The position numbers and the translations under genes were made by a program. 13,650 nt of DNA, from contig KQ482007.1 in the NCBI GenBank assembly GCA_001430745.1, positions 141,774 through 155,423 of the forward strand, written 5' to 3'. The notes below the pieces were generated by a model. The model saw nothing but the letters and a program-made list of their open reading frames with translations. It ran no database searches and was not told the DNA's origin. Below are positions 1-8,500 of the stretch, in pieces; within the stretch, counting starts at the first letter, position 1, and every line of letters begins with the position of its first letter. This DNA comes from Auxenochlorella pyrenoidosa (Eukaryota; Chlorophyta; Trebouxiophyceae; Chlorellales; Chlorellaceae).

Positions 1-1186
1 TGGCCGTACAACACCACGGGCGGCTCGCTCCCCTTTGCGGGCAAGGACATGCCCGAGGTGAGCGCCTCCTTGCTTCAAAGGTTTGAGTTTACAACCTGAA
101 GTCTGTCTAAATGCAACGTAACTTGCTACACAGATCCTGAGCTGCAGCCGTGCCTGCCTGGGCGTGCCTGCCTGGGCATGCCTGTCACGCCCGCCGCAGC
201 GCCCGCCGGGCGCATGCCTGCCCCGGAAAAGATCGTGCGCCTGCAGACGCGCCGGCCTGCCGCGCGGCCGCCCCCCCTGCGGTGGGGCGGGCTGGCGAAG
301 CTTGCCCGCGCCCCGCGGTCGCTGCCCTAGGGCAGGCCTGCACGCCCTCTGGTCATGCGCGCCATCCTGCTGCTTGCCAGCCCGCGGTCTCCCGGCCATG
401 CCCGCCTCAGGCCGCCCTAGTCTAGTCTTACAACTTGTCACCCGAAGGCTTGTACCTCAGGCCCCCACCTGTACTGCTGCCCCTGCTGGCGGTACCGCAG
501 GACGCGGCCACCTGGGAGCAGCTGACCAGCATGCCGCTGTGCTGGGCCACTAGCTACCTGACGGCTGCCCACGCCTGCAGGCGAGCCACCGCCGCAGCCG
601 CCGCTGCCTCGGGGGCGGGGTCTGTGTGTGTGGTGTGTGTGTGTGTGCGCAGAGGAACGCAACCACGTGCGAAGGCTACCACCCTGAGGCGCACGCAGGT
701 TGTGCCGCCCGGCCCACAAGGAAAGCGGGGAGCAGTGGTGGCCGGCAGCGCGCTAAGGGCCCCAACCAACCGTTGCGCCGCCCCCCGCTGCCTCCTCCCC
801 GGGCCCCGGCCCCTCCCCCCCTGCAGCTACATGTGCTATACCTCTGCCTTTGCTCCCGAGCCCGTGGAGAACAATATCTGCTGGCTGAGCGCCAAGCCGG
901 CTGGCCAGCTGGGCACGCAGTGCCCGGGCTTCCCCAACGCGTGGCTGGGCGAGGGCGGCAGCACTGCCCCCGGTGAGCGGGCATGGTGTTTTGCTGCCAG
1001 GTGGCAGGCACAGAGGCTGACTGTGTGTCTGACACAGCATGCTCAGCGCAGGCGACCGGTCCTCAAGGCTCTGTCGAAGACTGAGCGCCTGAGCTGCCTG
1101 TCCCCGCTGCAGCCCCGGCCGGAGAGCCAGCCCCTGAGGGCCCCGCCGCCGGCGCCCCCAGCCCCGCGCCGGCGGACGGCGCCTGA
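1..1186 (+). CDS. C-terminal part of a cysteine-rich, probably extracellular protein (weak PAN/Apple-like core), 5' end outside window
   Basis: Four exons fit in phase: 1-57, 501-580, 827-972 and 1113-1186, ending in TGA at 1184-1186. The donor after exon 1 (GTGAGC at 58) and the one after exon 3 (GTGAGC at 973) are canonical; acceptors read CGCAG, CTGCAG and CTGCAG. Intron 2 would be GC-AG (GCGAGC at 581), and it is chosen because it leaves two bases that fit exon 3 exactly. The 100 or so visible residues carry an N-glycosylation sequon (NTT, residue 5 of the visible part), five cysteines, and a stretch MCYTSAF...NNICWLSAK that recalls the C...CWLK end of PAN/Apple domains. The tail is Pro/Ala-rich and ends PADGA. 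Family knowledge: PAN/Apple modules bind proteins or sugars outside the cell. The domain call is inference and weak; that this is a coding 3' end is much firmer. Confidence 0.6.
58..500 (+). other. Intron 1 of the first gene, with G/C-rich short repeats
   Basis: The interval starts GTGAGC and ends ACCGCAG, and no convincing exon is seen inside. The stretch 149-185 is a degenerate repeat of a TGCCTGCCTGGGC-like word. The overlapping open frames here are Ala/Pro/Arg/Cys-rich and look like chance readings of GC-rich DNA. Confidence 0.5.
581..826 (+). other. Probable GC-AG intron containing a (TG)n tract
   Basis: The sequence reads CTGCAG|GCGAGC at the donor and CCCTGCAG|C at the acceptor, so the intron would begin with GC rather than GT. 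Exon 2 ends with two bases (AG) and exon 3 begins with one (C), making a Ser codon and one continuous frame. A TG-rich microsatellite (about 621-648) and a polypyrimidine tract before the acceptor lie inside. An alternative is a GT donor in the TG tract or a small extra exon around 653-700, whose reading NATTCEGYHPEAHA also looks protein-like. Confidence 0.4.
621..648. repeat. TG/GT dinucleotide microsatellite
   Basis: An interrupted run of TG units (TGTGTGTGTGGTGTGTGTGT and on) inside the second intron of the first gene. Confidence 0.8.
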
Positions 1187-2736
1187 TGTCAACAGCGGCC
1201 CCACCGCCCATCCAGGCTGCACGCTGCCACACTGGCTGTGTGCTGGCCAAAGGCGGGCTCCTGACTGCAGCCCAGCCGGTGGCCTGGAAGGATGCCAAAC
1301 GTGATGCCAGAGCACCTTCTGGGTGGTTTGAAACATGGATAACACAAGCACTGACCGACAGACTGACAGCGGAGCAATTGCGCGCTGACCAGGCACGAGC
1401 GCATTGCTGCATGCACCAATTTTCCCCGCTGGCACTGAAATCGCATCCAGCACCACTTGTGCTGCAGTATGAATAACAGACCTGTAAATATGCCCAGCTG
1501 AGAGGCCGCAGACGCTGAGCTGATATTGACGGTTGTGTAAGTCCCCAGGAGCCACATGCAGGTGCAGCACCCTGACCTCCTCAATGCCTCCCCATCTCCT
1601 TCCACTCCCTTCCTGATGTCCGGACAGAGGGATCCAGGGTTCCGACCAAGCACCGCAGCTGCGACAGCCGAGCTGCCTCCACGGGCCGCCCTGCCCATGT
1701 GGGCTAGAATGCAGGCGGCTCTCCCTAGCAAGGCATCTTCAGGTTTGGCGCGTGAAGTTTTGGCAGCTGCAGCAGTACCGCTCGTCCATTGCGCGCCCCC
1801 GCTGAGCACACAGCAGCACAGTTGGCAGCAGCAGCAGCAAACTGTTGCTCCAAGCGCTGGTCACAGGTTGTGCCCACCTGCCAACCTTCCCGCCTGCCCG
1901 AGCAGTGGGGCTGCTTGTTTGCATCGGTGGCAGAGTGAGACAAGAGTGTATTCTCAGCTCAAGCTCGGGGGCGAGGGCCGGACACTGCAGGGATCATGCC
2001 GGGGGGGGAGCTGGCGCCTGCCCTTCTGCTCTGCAACTGGTGCCGCACCCTGGCCCCTGCGAGGCCGCCGGCCCTGCGACAGCGCCTGCCTCCCTTTCTC
2101 TCGGCCCACTGCCTGCCGCCGCAGCCACTGCTGCTAGCAGAGCTTCTGCTGCTGCTTCTGCTGCAAGTTCCGCTGCCGCCCCCGCTGCCGTCGCTGCCCC
2201 TGGGCTGCTGCTGCTCTGGGCCGGGACTTGCCGGTCTGCTCCAGCCCTGGGGCTGCCGCTCCACTGTCCCGAGTCACAGCCGCAGCAGTGGTGCAGCGTC
2301 CACAGCGGGACCGCGGGCAGCAGCTGGGCTGCAGCGGGAGCGGCATGTGCAGCAGGCCGGCCCCTGTTAGGCGGGTTTCTGGGCGGCAGGCACTGTGGCA
2401 AGCCGGGCGACTCTCCCAAGGGGGTCCATCCAATGCTGAAGCAGCAGCTCGTGCACGAGCTTTGGCACGAGGCAGCGGGCGGTGCAGGCAGCTCATCATA
2501 GAGCACATGGTCGGAGCAGGGCCGCTGCCTGACCGACTGGAGACCAAGCGGGCTGGCCAGGCCACCCGACCCCTCGAGCCCTCCACATGCCGCCCCGGGA
2601 CCGCTGCAGGGCACCACCTCCTCTCCACATGCCGCCCGCAGCCGCGTCCCCCCACACCTTTGGGGATGTGCCCCACCCTCTGACCCTTGTGCCCAACACT
2701 GTTGGTTTCCAACCCTTTTCGTCTTCCCCTTCTCAC
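1187..2736. other. Region between the first gene and gene B: 3' UTR of the first gene, then unresolved low-complexity sequence
   Basis: From 1187 to about 1560 this is best read as the 3' UTR of the plus-strand gene, with TGTAA at 1483 and 1536. From about 1990 to 2736 both strands have long open frames rich in Ala, Gln, Ser and Cys, driven by GCTGCT/CAGCAG words (for example 2131-2170 and 2205-2220). Gene B may continue here on the minus strand through one or more further exons: the acceptor CCTGCAG at about 2615 would give a frame open to a TAG at 2134. No frame is convincing, so no CDS is called. Confidence 0.4.
1483..1487 (+). terminator. TGTAA polyadenylation signal for the first gene
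   Basis: TGTAA is the standard polyadenylation word of chlorophyte algae. It lies 297 bases after the TGA at 1184-1186, and a second copy is at 1536-1540. Either could direct cleavage; the sequence alone does not choose. Confidence 0.5.
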
Positions 2737-3987
2737 TTTTGGGGACGAAGAGCAGCTCGTCGGTGCCCCAGGGCCGAGGGGGGGGCTCCCGGCTCGATGC
2801 CTCTGCCGCGGCAGCTGCGCAGCTCCCCGGCTCGCGCCGCGCCGTCGGCCCGCCCTCGGGCACGGCGCATTGCAGCTGCGGCGCAGCGGGGCAGGGGCAG
2901 AGGGCGCGCTGGGTGGGGCCCCCAAATCACCCCCCCGTGCACCTGCTTGCTGGCGGTGCCTGGAGGCATCGCCATGGGCCAGGGCCAAGGCGCCGCGCGG
3001 CATGGTCCTGCCGCCGCAGCGGCTAGCAGACGTGCGCAACACAGCACAGCACAGCACAGCACGCTCGGCACACCTGCTGGTCCGGCATCACCACCACCAC
3101 GGGCGGCGGGTGCGCCTGCGCGGCCGCAGCCTTCGGCAGGCGCGGCCGGCTGGCGCGCCTCTCAACTGCAGGCAGGCAGGCAGGCGGGGAGGATGCACGA
3201 GGGCGCTTGCGTCCTTGTACATGTCAGGGCTGCCCAGTGCCTGCACCCAGCCCCTGCCTCGGCAACACAGTGTGCCTGACAAGCGCCTGCTGCACGCATC
3301 AACACGTGCGGCAGCAGGGCTGCGCCTCTGCCCCGGTGCCCGCTGCGGCCGCTGCCGCTGCCACAGGGCGCGGCACGCGTGGAGGGCAGCGATGCCGTGC
3401 TGTCGCTGCGGCGCCCGCCAGCGCGGCACAGCAAGCCCCACCACCGGCACCGGCGGGGTGCAGCACCTGCCGTGCCTGGCGGCACCAGCGAGAGCAGCAT
3501 GGGGGAGCTGCAAGAGGGGCGCGCGCCCGCTGGACACACGCACTCACCGCGGCGCCGTGGAGCCTGCGGGGCGCAGCAGGAGGCCCGGTAGTAGAGCCTG
3601 AAAATCACAATCCCCACAGCCAGGAAGATGGCGACGATTCCAAACGCTAGAGCGGTCTGGTTGCCAGCCGAGGCGCCAGCCTGGCTGCTGCCGACTTGAG
3701 GGCCGGGGGCAGCGGTGCCGCCGGCAGCACCAGGCGCAGCCCCCCCGTCTGGTGGTGTCAGCGAGCTGGCAGGGAGTGCAGCCGCATCTACACGGGGATG
3801 TTGATATTCAGCAGGGTTGAATGTGTGCTGCTGTTGTTGCTCCCGATCAGCTGCTTGGCAGCGGCGGCGGCGGGAAGACGGGCGGTCGCACACCCTGGCT
3901 AATTCCGTCGCATCCGACATCCAGCGGGCCTTTACCTGTCATCTGCAGCAGCAGGCGCCCCAGACTTGTCAGGCGGCCAGCGGGCAT
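2737..3987 (-). CDS. Single-pass membrane protein, GLUTAMINE DUMPER-like (gene B), 3' end unresolved
   Basis: Four exons join in phase on the minus strand: 3987-3936, 3748-3548, 3165-3074 and 2875-2737. Donors are GTAAAG, GTGAGT, GTGTGC and GTGAGA; acceptors are CACCAG (with CTGAC just before it), CTGCAG and CCGCAG. The first 161 residues start MPAGRLTSLG. A Gly/Ala/Pro-rich N-terminus with sequon NQT at 47 leads to one strong helix at about 49-67 (AFGIVAIFLAVGIVIF) followed by RLYYR and a double Cys. A basic linker follows, and then PPPVVVVMPDQQ at 104-115. Plant GLUTAMINE DUMPER proteins have the same plan: a short outer part, one helix, and a cytosolic hydrophobic VIMAG motif. They raise amino acid export, probably by regulating transporters. 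The match is by architecture and motif only, so the family call is inference. The start ATG (context GCGAAATGC) is the only Met in exon 1 that opens this frame near the donor. Sequence after 2737 is uncertain. Confidence 0.55.
3042..3061. repeat. CACAG pentanucleotide tandem repeat
   Basis: About four uninterrupted CACAG/AGCAC units just inside the third intron of gene B. Confidence 0.7.
3166..3186. repeat. CAGG tetranucleotide repeat at the intron 2 acceptor of gene B
   Basis: Four to five GCAG/GGCA units. On the minus strand they read CCTGCCTGCCTGCAG and form the pyrimidine-rich acceptor of exon 3 of gene B. Slippage here could change acceptor strength. Confidence 0.6.
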
Positions 3988-4967
3988 TTCGCCGGGAGTT
4001 CTGGGCAGCGTATCTTCACAGGGCGGGGCCGCCGATGTGCTTCTATGGCCGCGTTGGTGAGTCGGCCATGCGCCGATCTGGCTTAACCCGCGGGTTGGGG
4101 ACACCACCGCCGGTTTGGCTTCACTTTGTAGGCTGTGAGAGTGCACGACACAGAAGATTGTCTCCCATAGGCTAAGATCTGTTCTGCAACGTCCCACGCG
4201 CGACCGAGACTGCCATCAGCAGCAGTGCGCACAGCACAGCGCGTATTGGGTGCTGCCGCACACCCCAGCCGGGCATTAAAATGCACAGGGAGCTGCAGCC
4301 TGGCAATCAGGAGCGTTTAATGCGTTCCACAGAGTCTCAGAACAGAGTCTGGTGTTGAACAGGAGGGCATGCACAGCAAACAGAAGTGCAGCACGGTGAC
4401 CAAGAGGGTTTGCGGCAGATGGAGCAGCGCCCAAGCGGGCTCAAGGGGCGGCAGAGCACTCGGCACGAGCGAGGAATTTTATAAGAGAAAGGCAGAGTTG
4501 CAGAGCCACGAATGAGAACAGAGCAAGTAGGATGAACGAACGGGCACATGCAGTGCTGGACATGTGGGCCAAGAATGAAATCGGCTTGGTGTTGAAATGG
4601 TGTGAGCTGAACGGGGCGGGGGCGCAGGATGACTTGACAAGTGCAGGGGGGCAATGCCACTGGCGCGCTTGCCCAAGAATGGTGTACAGAGGAGGGACAC
4701 GAGTGGACTGGAGGAGAGGGAATAGTTGTGTGGAGGAATAAACATGCGCTGCTGGTGGCGAAAGTGGCGAAGAGCATGATTGACAAGGGCAGGGGCAAGT
4801 GAACCTGGGTGCCCACCCGTGTGGGTGCATGAGGGTGCAACAGGATGCGCATGCAGGTCGGGGGCAGCGGTGAGATGGGATGTACAGGCTGCACTATGTC
4901 GCCACGGGGAAGTCAGCGACCTGCGCAGCATGGCTCTTCGAGGAGCTGAGCTCAGCTCTGGCTGTCA
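3988..4967. other. Region between genes C and B: pyrimidine-rich 3' UTR-like sequence of C, then promoter/5' UTR of B
   Basis: From about 4500 to 4967 the minus strand is rich in C and T, like the other 3' UTR stretches in this window, so it fits the 3' UTR of gene C. The part nearer 3988 would be 5' UTR and promoter of gene B. A 185-codon minus-strand frame (4337-4894) is a by-product of this pyrimidine richness, being full of Pro, Ser, Leu and Cys with no domain. No TTACA (TGTAA on the minus strand) was seen, so the end of the C transcript cannot be fixed. Confidence 0.4.
4477..4483 (-). promoter_or_regulatory. Possible TATA box for gene B
   Basis: The minus strand reads TATAAAA here, one of few AT-rich words in the region. 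It would give a 5' UTR of about 450 bases before the ATG at 3987. The match is exact but the distance is long, and it could equally be chance or part of the C 3' UTR. Confidence 0.25.
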
Positions 4968-5012
4968 CTAGTCAGTGAGCTGCGCAGCATGGCCCTTCAG
5001 CTCTGGCTGTCT
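4921..5012. repeat. Short imperfect direct duplication over the distal stop codon of gene C
   Basis: The word CTGCGCAGCATGGC(T/C)CTTC followed by CAGCTCTGGCTGTC occurs at 4921-4966 and again at 4980-5012, a period of about 59 bases. The first copy has an extra GAGGAGCTGAGCT-like insert. The second copy is the end of the last possible coding exon on the minus strand; the first lies just past its stop. Confidence 0.7.
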
Positions 5013-5425
5013 CTCTTGTGAAGCCAAGGACTCGGCTCCAGGCGTGGGAGGCTGCACAACCGGCATGTGGTCGGGCCCAAGCACCAGGACCGACACCAGC
5101 GGTGGCCGCCCTGCAACAGCGAAGAGGGGGCGGGAGGGGGCAGGCCGCGTGAGGCGCAGGCGGCCGTGGGCTGTCGGGCGGCAATGCGGCAGCGCCAAGG
5201 CGCTTGCTTGCAGGCACCGCTCCATGGCAGCTCCGCACTAGCTCTGTTCCAGTTGTGTGTCATTTGCTGAAGCACTGCACTTGCAGGCACGGCCAGGCTG
5301 GCGGGGCGGCACTCACGTCGCGAGCTGCCCGCCCGCTGCTGCTCGCCGCCGAATCCCGCGCCATCCACGCTGCTTGCAGCCGGCGTTGCCGCATCAAACG
5401 CTCGGCCTGCCCCTCTTGCTGCTGC
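4968..5425 (-). other. In-frame downstream extension of gene C: continuing frame, intron, and terminal exon with a second hydrophobic-PD motif
   Basis: Directly after the TAA of gene C (5426-5428) the same frame stays open from 5425 to 5317. It ends at a clean GTGAGT donor in phase 1. An acceptor CTGTTGCAG then opens an exon at 5110-4968 in the matching phase, ending in TAG. The last exon has 46 residues after the split codon and contains PPLVSVLVLGPDHMPVVQP. This resembles the plant VIMAG segment more closely than the motif upstream of the TAA. The exon reads like real coding sequence, not like a 3' UTR. The TAA must therefore be spliced out, read through, or a recent nonsense change, or the region is a decayed C-terminus. 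One possible bypass is an intron 5567-5415 (GTGCGC to CAAG), which keeps the frame. Confidence 0.45.
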
Positions 5426-6444
5426 TTATGGTGAGGACGCTGAGGATGCGGCGGTGGACCGGGGACTGTTGCCGCCAGAGGCCGCCTGCTTGCCAGCCTC
5501 CAAGGCAGACCGCCGGGACGAGCAGCTGCCCTCTTCCGCGCACAGCGCGGCGGTTGGGCTGGCGCACGGCGTGTGCTCCAGCTGCCAGCCAAAGGAGTAG
5601 GTTTTGTTGTCAGGGAGCACGATGATCACGGGAAGCTTGGGGAGGTGGGGGGCGCCGCTGTCGGACTCTGCAAGAAGGGGGGAGGCGCGTCAGGCGGCGG
5701 CAGCAGGCGTGGGCAGGACGGTGAGCCGGAGCTTGCTGGGCTTGCTGCAATGCATGCCGGCCGCTCAGCCCGCAGCACACTGGGGGTGGCTTTACCCCAA
5801 CAGAGCAAGGACAGAAGCCTCCTCTGCGCAGGTGGGCAGCCGTGGCCGGGTAAAACTGCTCCGCCGCTTGATTCCGCTCTCTGCTATGTCAGCTTAGTCA
5901 AGTCAAGCTTCCCCCCAAGCCTGCCGGGCGAGGCTCACCGAGGCTGCAGCGCCTGGCCCCCTCATCCCCCGTCGCCTCCGCGGCAGGCGCCGCCGCCCCT
6001 CGGTCCATTCGATGGTGGACCAGCCAGAGCATCAGCACCACGCCTGCCATGGTCACGCAGCCCAGGATCACGCCTGCACCAGGCAGGCAGGGGCAACCAG
6101 GGACGGCTTGCTGGCCAGCCGCATGCTGGTGGTGGCGGCACCCCGCAGCAGAAGGGTCCAGGCATGCTGCAACGCTCTCCTGCCTGGGGCAGCTGGCGCG
6201 GCCGCCGCGTGCAGCCGAGCACAGCAGATGGTGTGCAGCAGGCAGGCCAGGCCCGGATTTCGGGCGTGCGGCTCGGCAGGCAAGGCCTTTTTCCTGCAGC
6301 CTCTGTCTCGGTGCAGCCGGGCGCAGCGCAAAACTCACCCATGGGCACTATCAGGTTGATGCCATCGCTGCGGAGTTGCGCCGGCGCCGGCGGCACCGCA
6401 GCTGGCGGCACCGCGCGGTGCACACACAGCAGCCCCTCGCACAT
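5426..6444 (-). CDS. Single-pass membrane protein, GLUTAMINE DUMPER-like (gene C)
   Basis: Coding exons on the minus strand are 6444-6339 (within exon 6481-6339), 6073-5939 and 5667-5426, giving 160 residues ending in TAA. Both internal introns are phase 1 with GTGAGT and GTGAGC donors and GTGCAG and TTGCAG acceptors. Residues 1-35 start MCEGLLCVHR and end INLIVPM. A helix at about 37-54 (VILGCVTMAGVVLMLWLV) is followed by HHRMDR, so the positive side is C-terminal and the C-terminus is likely cytosolic. LPVIIVLPDNKTYSFGW at 92-108 corresponds to VVVVMPDQQ in gene B. The rest is Ser/Ala-rich. The phase-1 exon carrying the helix and the motif on the next exon match gene B, so the two are probably tandem paralogs. 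The start is chosen because the upstream donor at 6764 has no open reading with an ATG, and this is the first ATG after the next acceptor. The GDU-like label rests on plan and motif only. A longer C-terminus is possible. Confidence 0.6.
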
Positions 6445-6481
6445 CAGACCGCAAGCTTTGTTCTTGCCGCGTGCCGCAGGT

Positions 6482-7148
6482 CTGGCTCAGCGCAAAGAGC
6501 CGGCACAGAGGAGGGCCAGCAGATGGGGTGGCCCCGTCGCCTCAGGACGTGGCGCCAGCCACGCTGGCGGCGGCGGCGGCTGCGGCGGTGTAGAGGCCGC
6601 GAGGCTGAGCACAGCGCCGACAATGGCAGCGGAAAAAGTGCTCCAGCCAGAACACAGGGCTGCAGAGGGCCAGCATAATCGTTGCAGTCAAAGGGAGCTT
6701 TAAGGTCATGTGTTGGTGGGAAGTGTGCCCAGCGTCCCAGGGACGGGCAGCTTGCGGCGCTCACCGCTCAAAAGTGATTGATGGAGGAACTCTACCCAGC
6801 GGCAGCCGCAGTCCTGGTCAAGAGAGGCAGCTGCACGATGGACAGGGCTTCAACTGCCGGCTCCGCTGCTTGTGGGCCCCTAGAAGGCCATCCACGATCG
6901 CCACAAATTGGGAGGTGCGTCAATTGCTACTGCAACGCATCGTCCCTTTCAGCCACAAAACCTACACAGTCCTTGCTGGCAGGGCGCGAAATGGGATGCC
7001 GACTGCAGCGACGATCGGCGCAACTTACAACACCGTACAATTCTCGATCGCCGTTTGAACAATTGCTAGCGCCCCTAGCCTACAGACCGCTTTGCCCCTC
7101 TGGCCTGGTGGCACAGCCGTCGCAGCGGAGCCAGAAGCTTGATTCAAT
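6482..7148. other. 5' UTR intron of gene C and divergent promoter region of gene C and the 7149 gene
   Basis: On the minus strand a good donor GTGAGCGCC starts at 6764. It pairs with the acceptor GCTGAGCCAG just above 6481, giving a non-coding first exon at 6765 and above and a 282-base intron. The frame entering that donor has no ATG after its last stop, so the upstream exon is taken as 5' UTR. The remaining bases up to 7148 are shared by two genes pointing away from each other. No TATA word is obvious there. An alternative is that a small frame starting MTLKLPLTATIML at about 6706, with a signal-peptide look, belongs to gene C, but no good donor connects it. Confidence 0.4.
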
Positions 7149-8197
7149 ATGTCAGAAGCCGAAACCGCCAGCAGCAGCGCCGCTGGACCGCCCCCGAACC
7201 CGGCCAAAATGCCAAAGCCGCATCGGTGCAACGCGAGAGTCGAGGACTTTGTGCAGGCAAGCGTGAGGCTCAAAGGAATCCAAATTTGGGGTGGGCAGCC
7301 GCAGTGCTGCAGGGTGGGCACCGCCTCGGGGGCGGCGTGCAGGCGGCGGCAGCTGGTGCAGGGGCAGAAGATTGCGAGGCCCACAGAGCTGTGCTGCATG
7401 CCCGGCGTCATGGAGCCGCATGCCAGAAACATGCGACTTCAAGGCATCAAGCTGCCGGGCGAGAGCACGCACCCACACGCCACTGCTGCTGCTGTCGCAT
7501 GCCCCACGCCCGATCCCCACTACCACATGACGTCCTTCCTCATCCCCCGCCACCGCATCCAAGCTGTGCAGTCGCTAGTCACATGGGATTTCTCAGAGAA
7601 GATTCGACCAGCTTGGAGGAACATGCGGCAGTGCTTCAAATCGGAACCCGGGTGCGGCCCCTTGCTGCCGCTTCCTTGCTTGCTTGCACGGCCACCGTCA
7701 TGCTTCGTTCCCCCTCGTCTGCACCGCTGGCGCCCTCCCGGGGACCCGCTGTTGAGCCTGGCGCCGTGTGGTTGGACGGCCCTCGATGCCTCGCCCCATC
7801 TCTGCTGCACACCCTGCCGCCGCTCCTGTCGCTCACTCGAGCTCCGGCCGTGGCACGCAGCCAGCCCTCCCTGGGGCGCCCGAGCAGCTGCCAGCTCGCC
7901 GCCCTCCGTGGCCGCGCCCAGTTGCACACGCCTGCCGCCTGACTCTCAACTTGAGAGGCCCGGGCTGGGGTGTCGCCGCCCCCACCTGCTGCCGGGAGGG
8001 GCGCCCCCGGCCCGAGTCGGCCTGGGCAGGCCCTCCGCTTCGGTGCTCCATCGTCCGTGGCTGACCGCCGCCGCCGCGGCCGCCGCCCCGGCTGCTGCAG
8101 GCAGGAGCCCTCGGAGCCCTATCTGGTGATAAAGGACCCCCAGGCCTACCTTGATCCGCAGCGAATGTACCAGCCGCGGCCGGGCATGGGCCGGTGA
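7149..8197 (+). CDS. Small three-exon protein of about 96 residues, unknown function
   Basis: Exons 7149-7262, 7572-7651 and 8101-8197 join in phase (0, then 2). Donors are GTGAGG and GTGCGG; acceptors are TGTGCAG and GCTGCTGCAG, the latter after a CTGAC branch-like site (8061). The protein starts MSEAETASSS, has a Pro/Ala-rich leader, then MPKPHRCNARVEDFVQ. The short middle exon gives DFSEKIRPAWRNMRQCF. The last exon gives PYLVIKDPQAYLDPQRM and ends PRPGMGR. There is no signal peptide or membrane helix. The size, charge pattern and two cysteines would suit a small subunit or assembly factor of an organelle complex, but no family was recognised. A GCAGGCAG acceptor (NAGNAG) at 8100/8104 could add or drop one residue. 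Exon 1 and the last exon look most secure. Further exons between 7263 and 7571, or 7652 and 8100, cannot be excluded. Confidence 0.5.
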
Positions 8198-8500
8198 TGC
8201 AAAGCGCGCGGGTCGTGGGCAGCGCGTGGGTCGTGGGTGCTGCGCCGCCGCCCGCGACCGGCCTGCAGTGTGCACTGTACCCTTGTATGACGGCCCCCCC
8301 GTTTGCATTCGTTCGCTTTCCCCCGCTTGTGCTGTTGGCTCCTGCTGTGCCCTGCCGCTCTGCTTTTCATTTAACTGCCGCTGTTCGTCCCGTGCTGCTC
8401 TGCTGCTGTATGCTTGTTCCGCCTGTTTTCTACTTGCCACGCCGTTGCCCCCTCTGCCTGGCATCGCTGCAAACAGCTTAGGGTAGGCGTCCGTAGACAG

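Noticed and set aside
435..1304. Single 289-codon plus-strand frame read as one gene
   Set aside because: It passes straight through clear introns (donor GTGAGC at 973, acceptor at 1112, TG microsatellite). Only 501-580 and 827-972 in this frame look coding, and the true end is in another frame at 1186.
1556..2501. Plus-strand Ala/Ser/Pro-rich frames (193 and 218 codons)
   Set aside because: They depend on GCT/CAG repeats that open several frames on both strands at once. No start context, splice sites or domain support them.
4337..4894. 185-codon minus-strand Pro/Ser/Cys/Leu-rich frame, looking like a secreted or membrane protein
   Set aside because: The pyrimidine-rich strand makes such residues by itself. 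Two other frames on the same strand are open with the same character, which fits a 3' UTR.
5573..6703. 376-codon plus-strand frame
   Set aside because: It is antisense to the helix and motif exons of gene C, which have matched splice phases. Its translation is Gly/Ala/Arg/Pro-rich without a domain.
6548..6712. Signal-peptide-like frame MTLKLPLTATIML as first exon of gene C
   Set aside because: No donor in the needed phase connects it to the exon at 6481; the only phase-matching GT (GTCCTG) is a poor donor. The 5' UTR donor at 6764 gives a simpler model.
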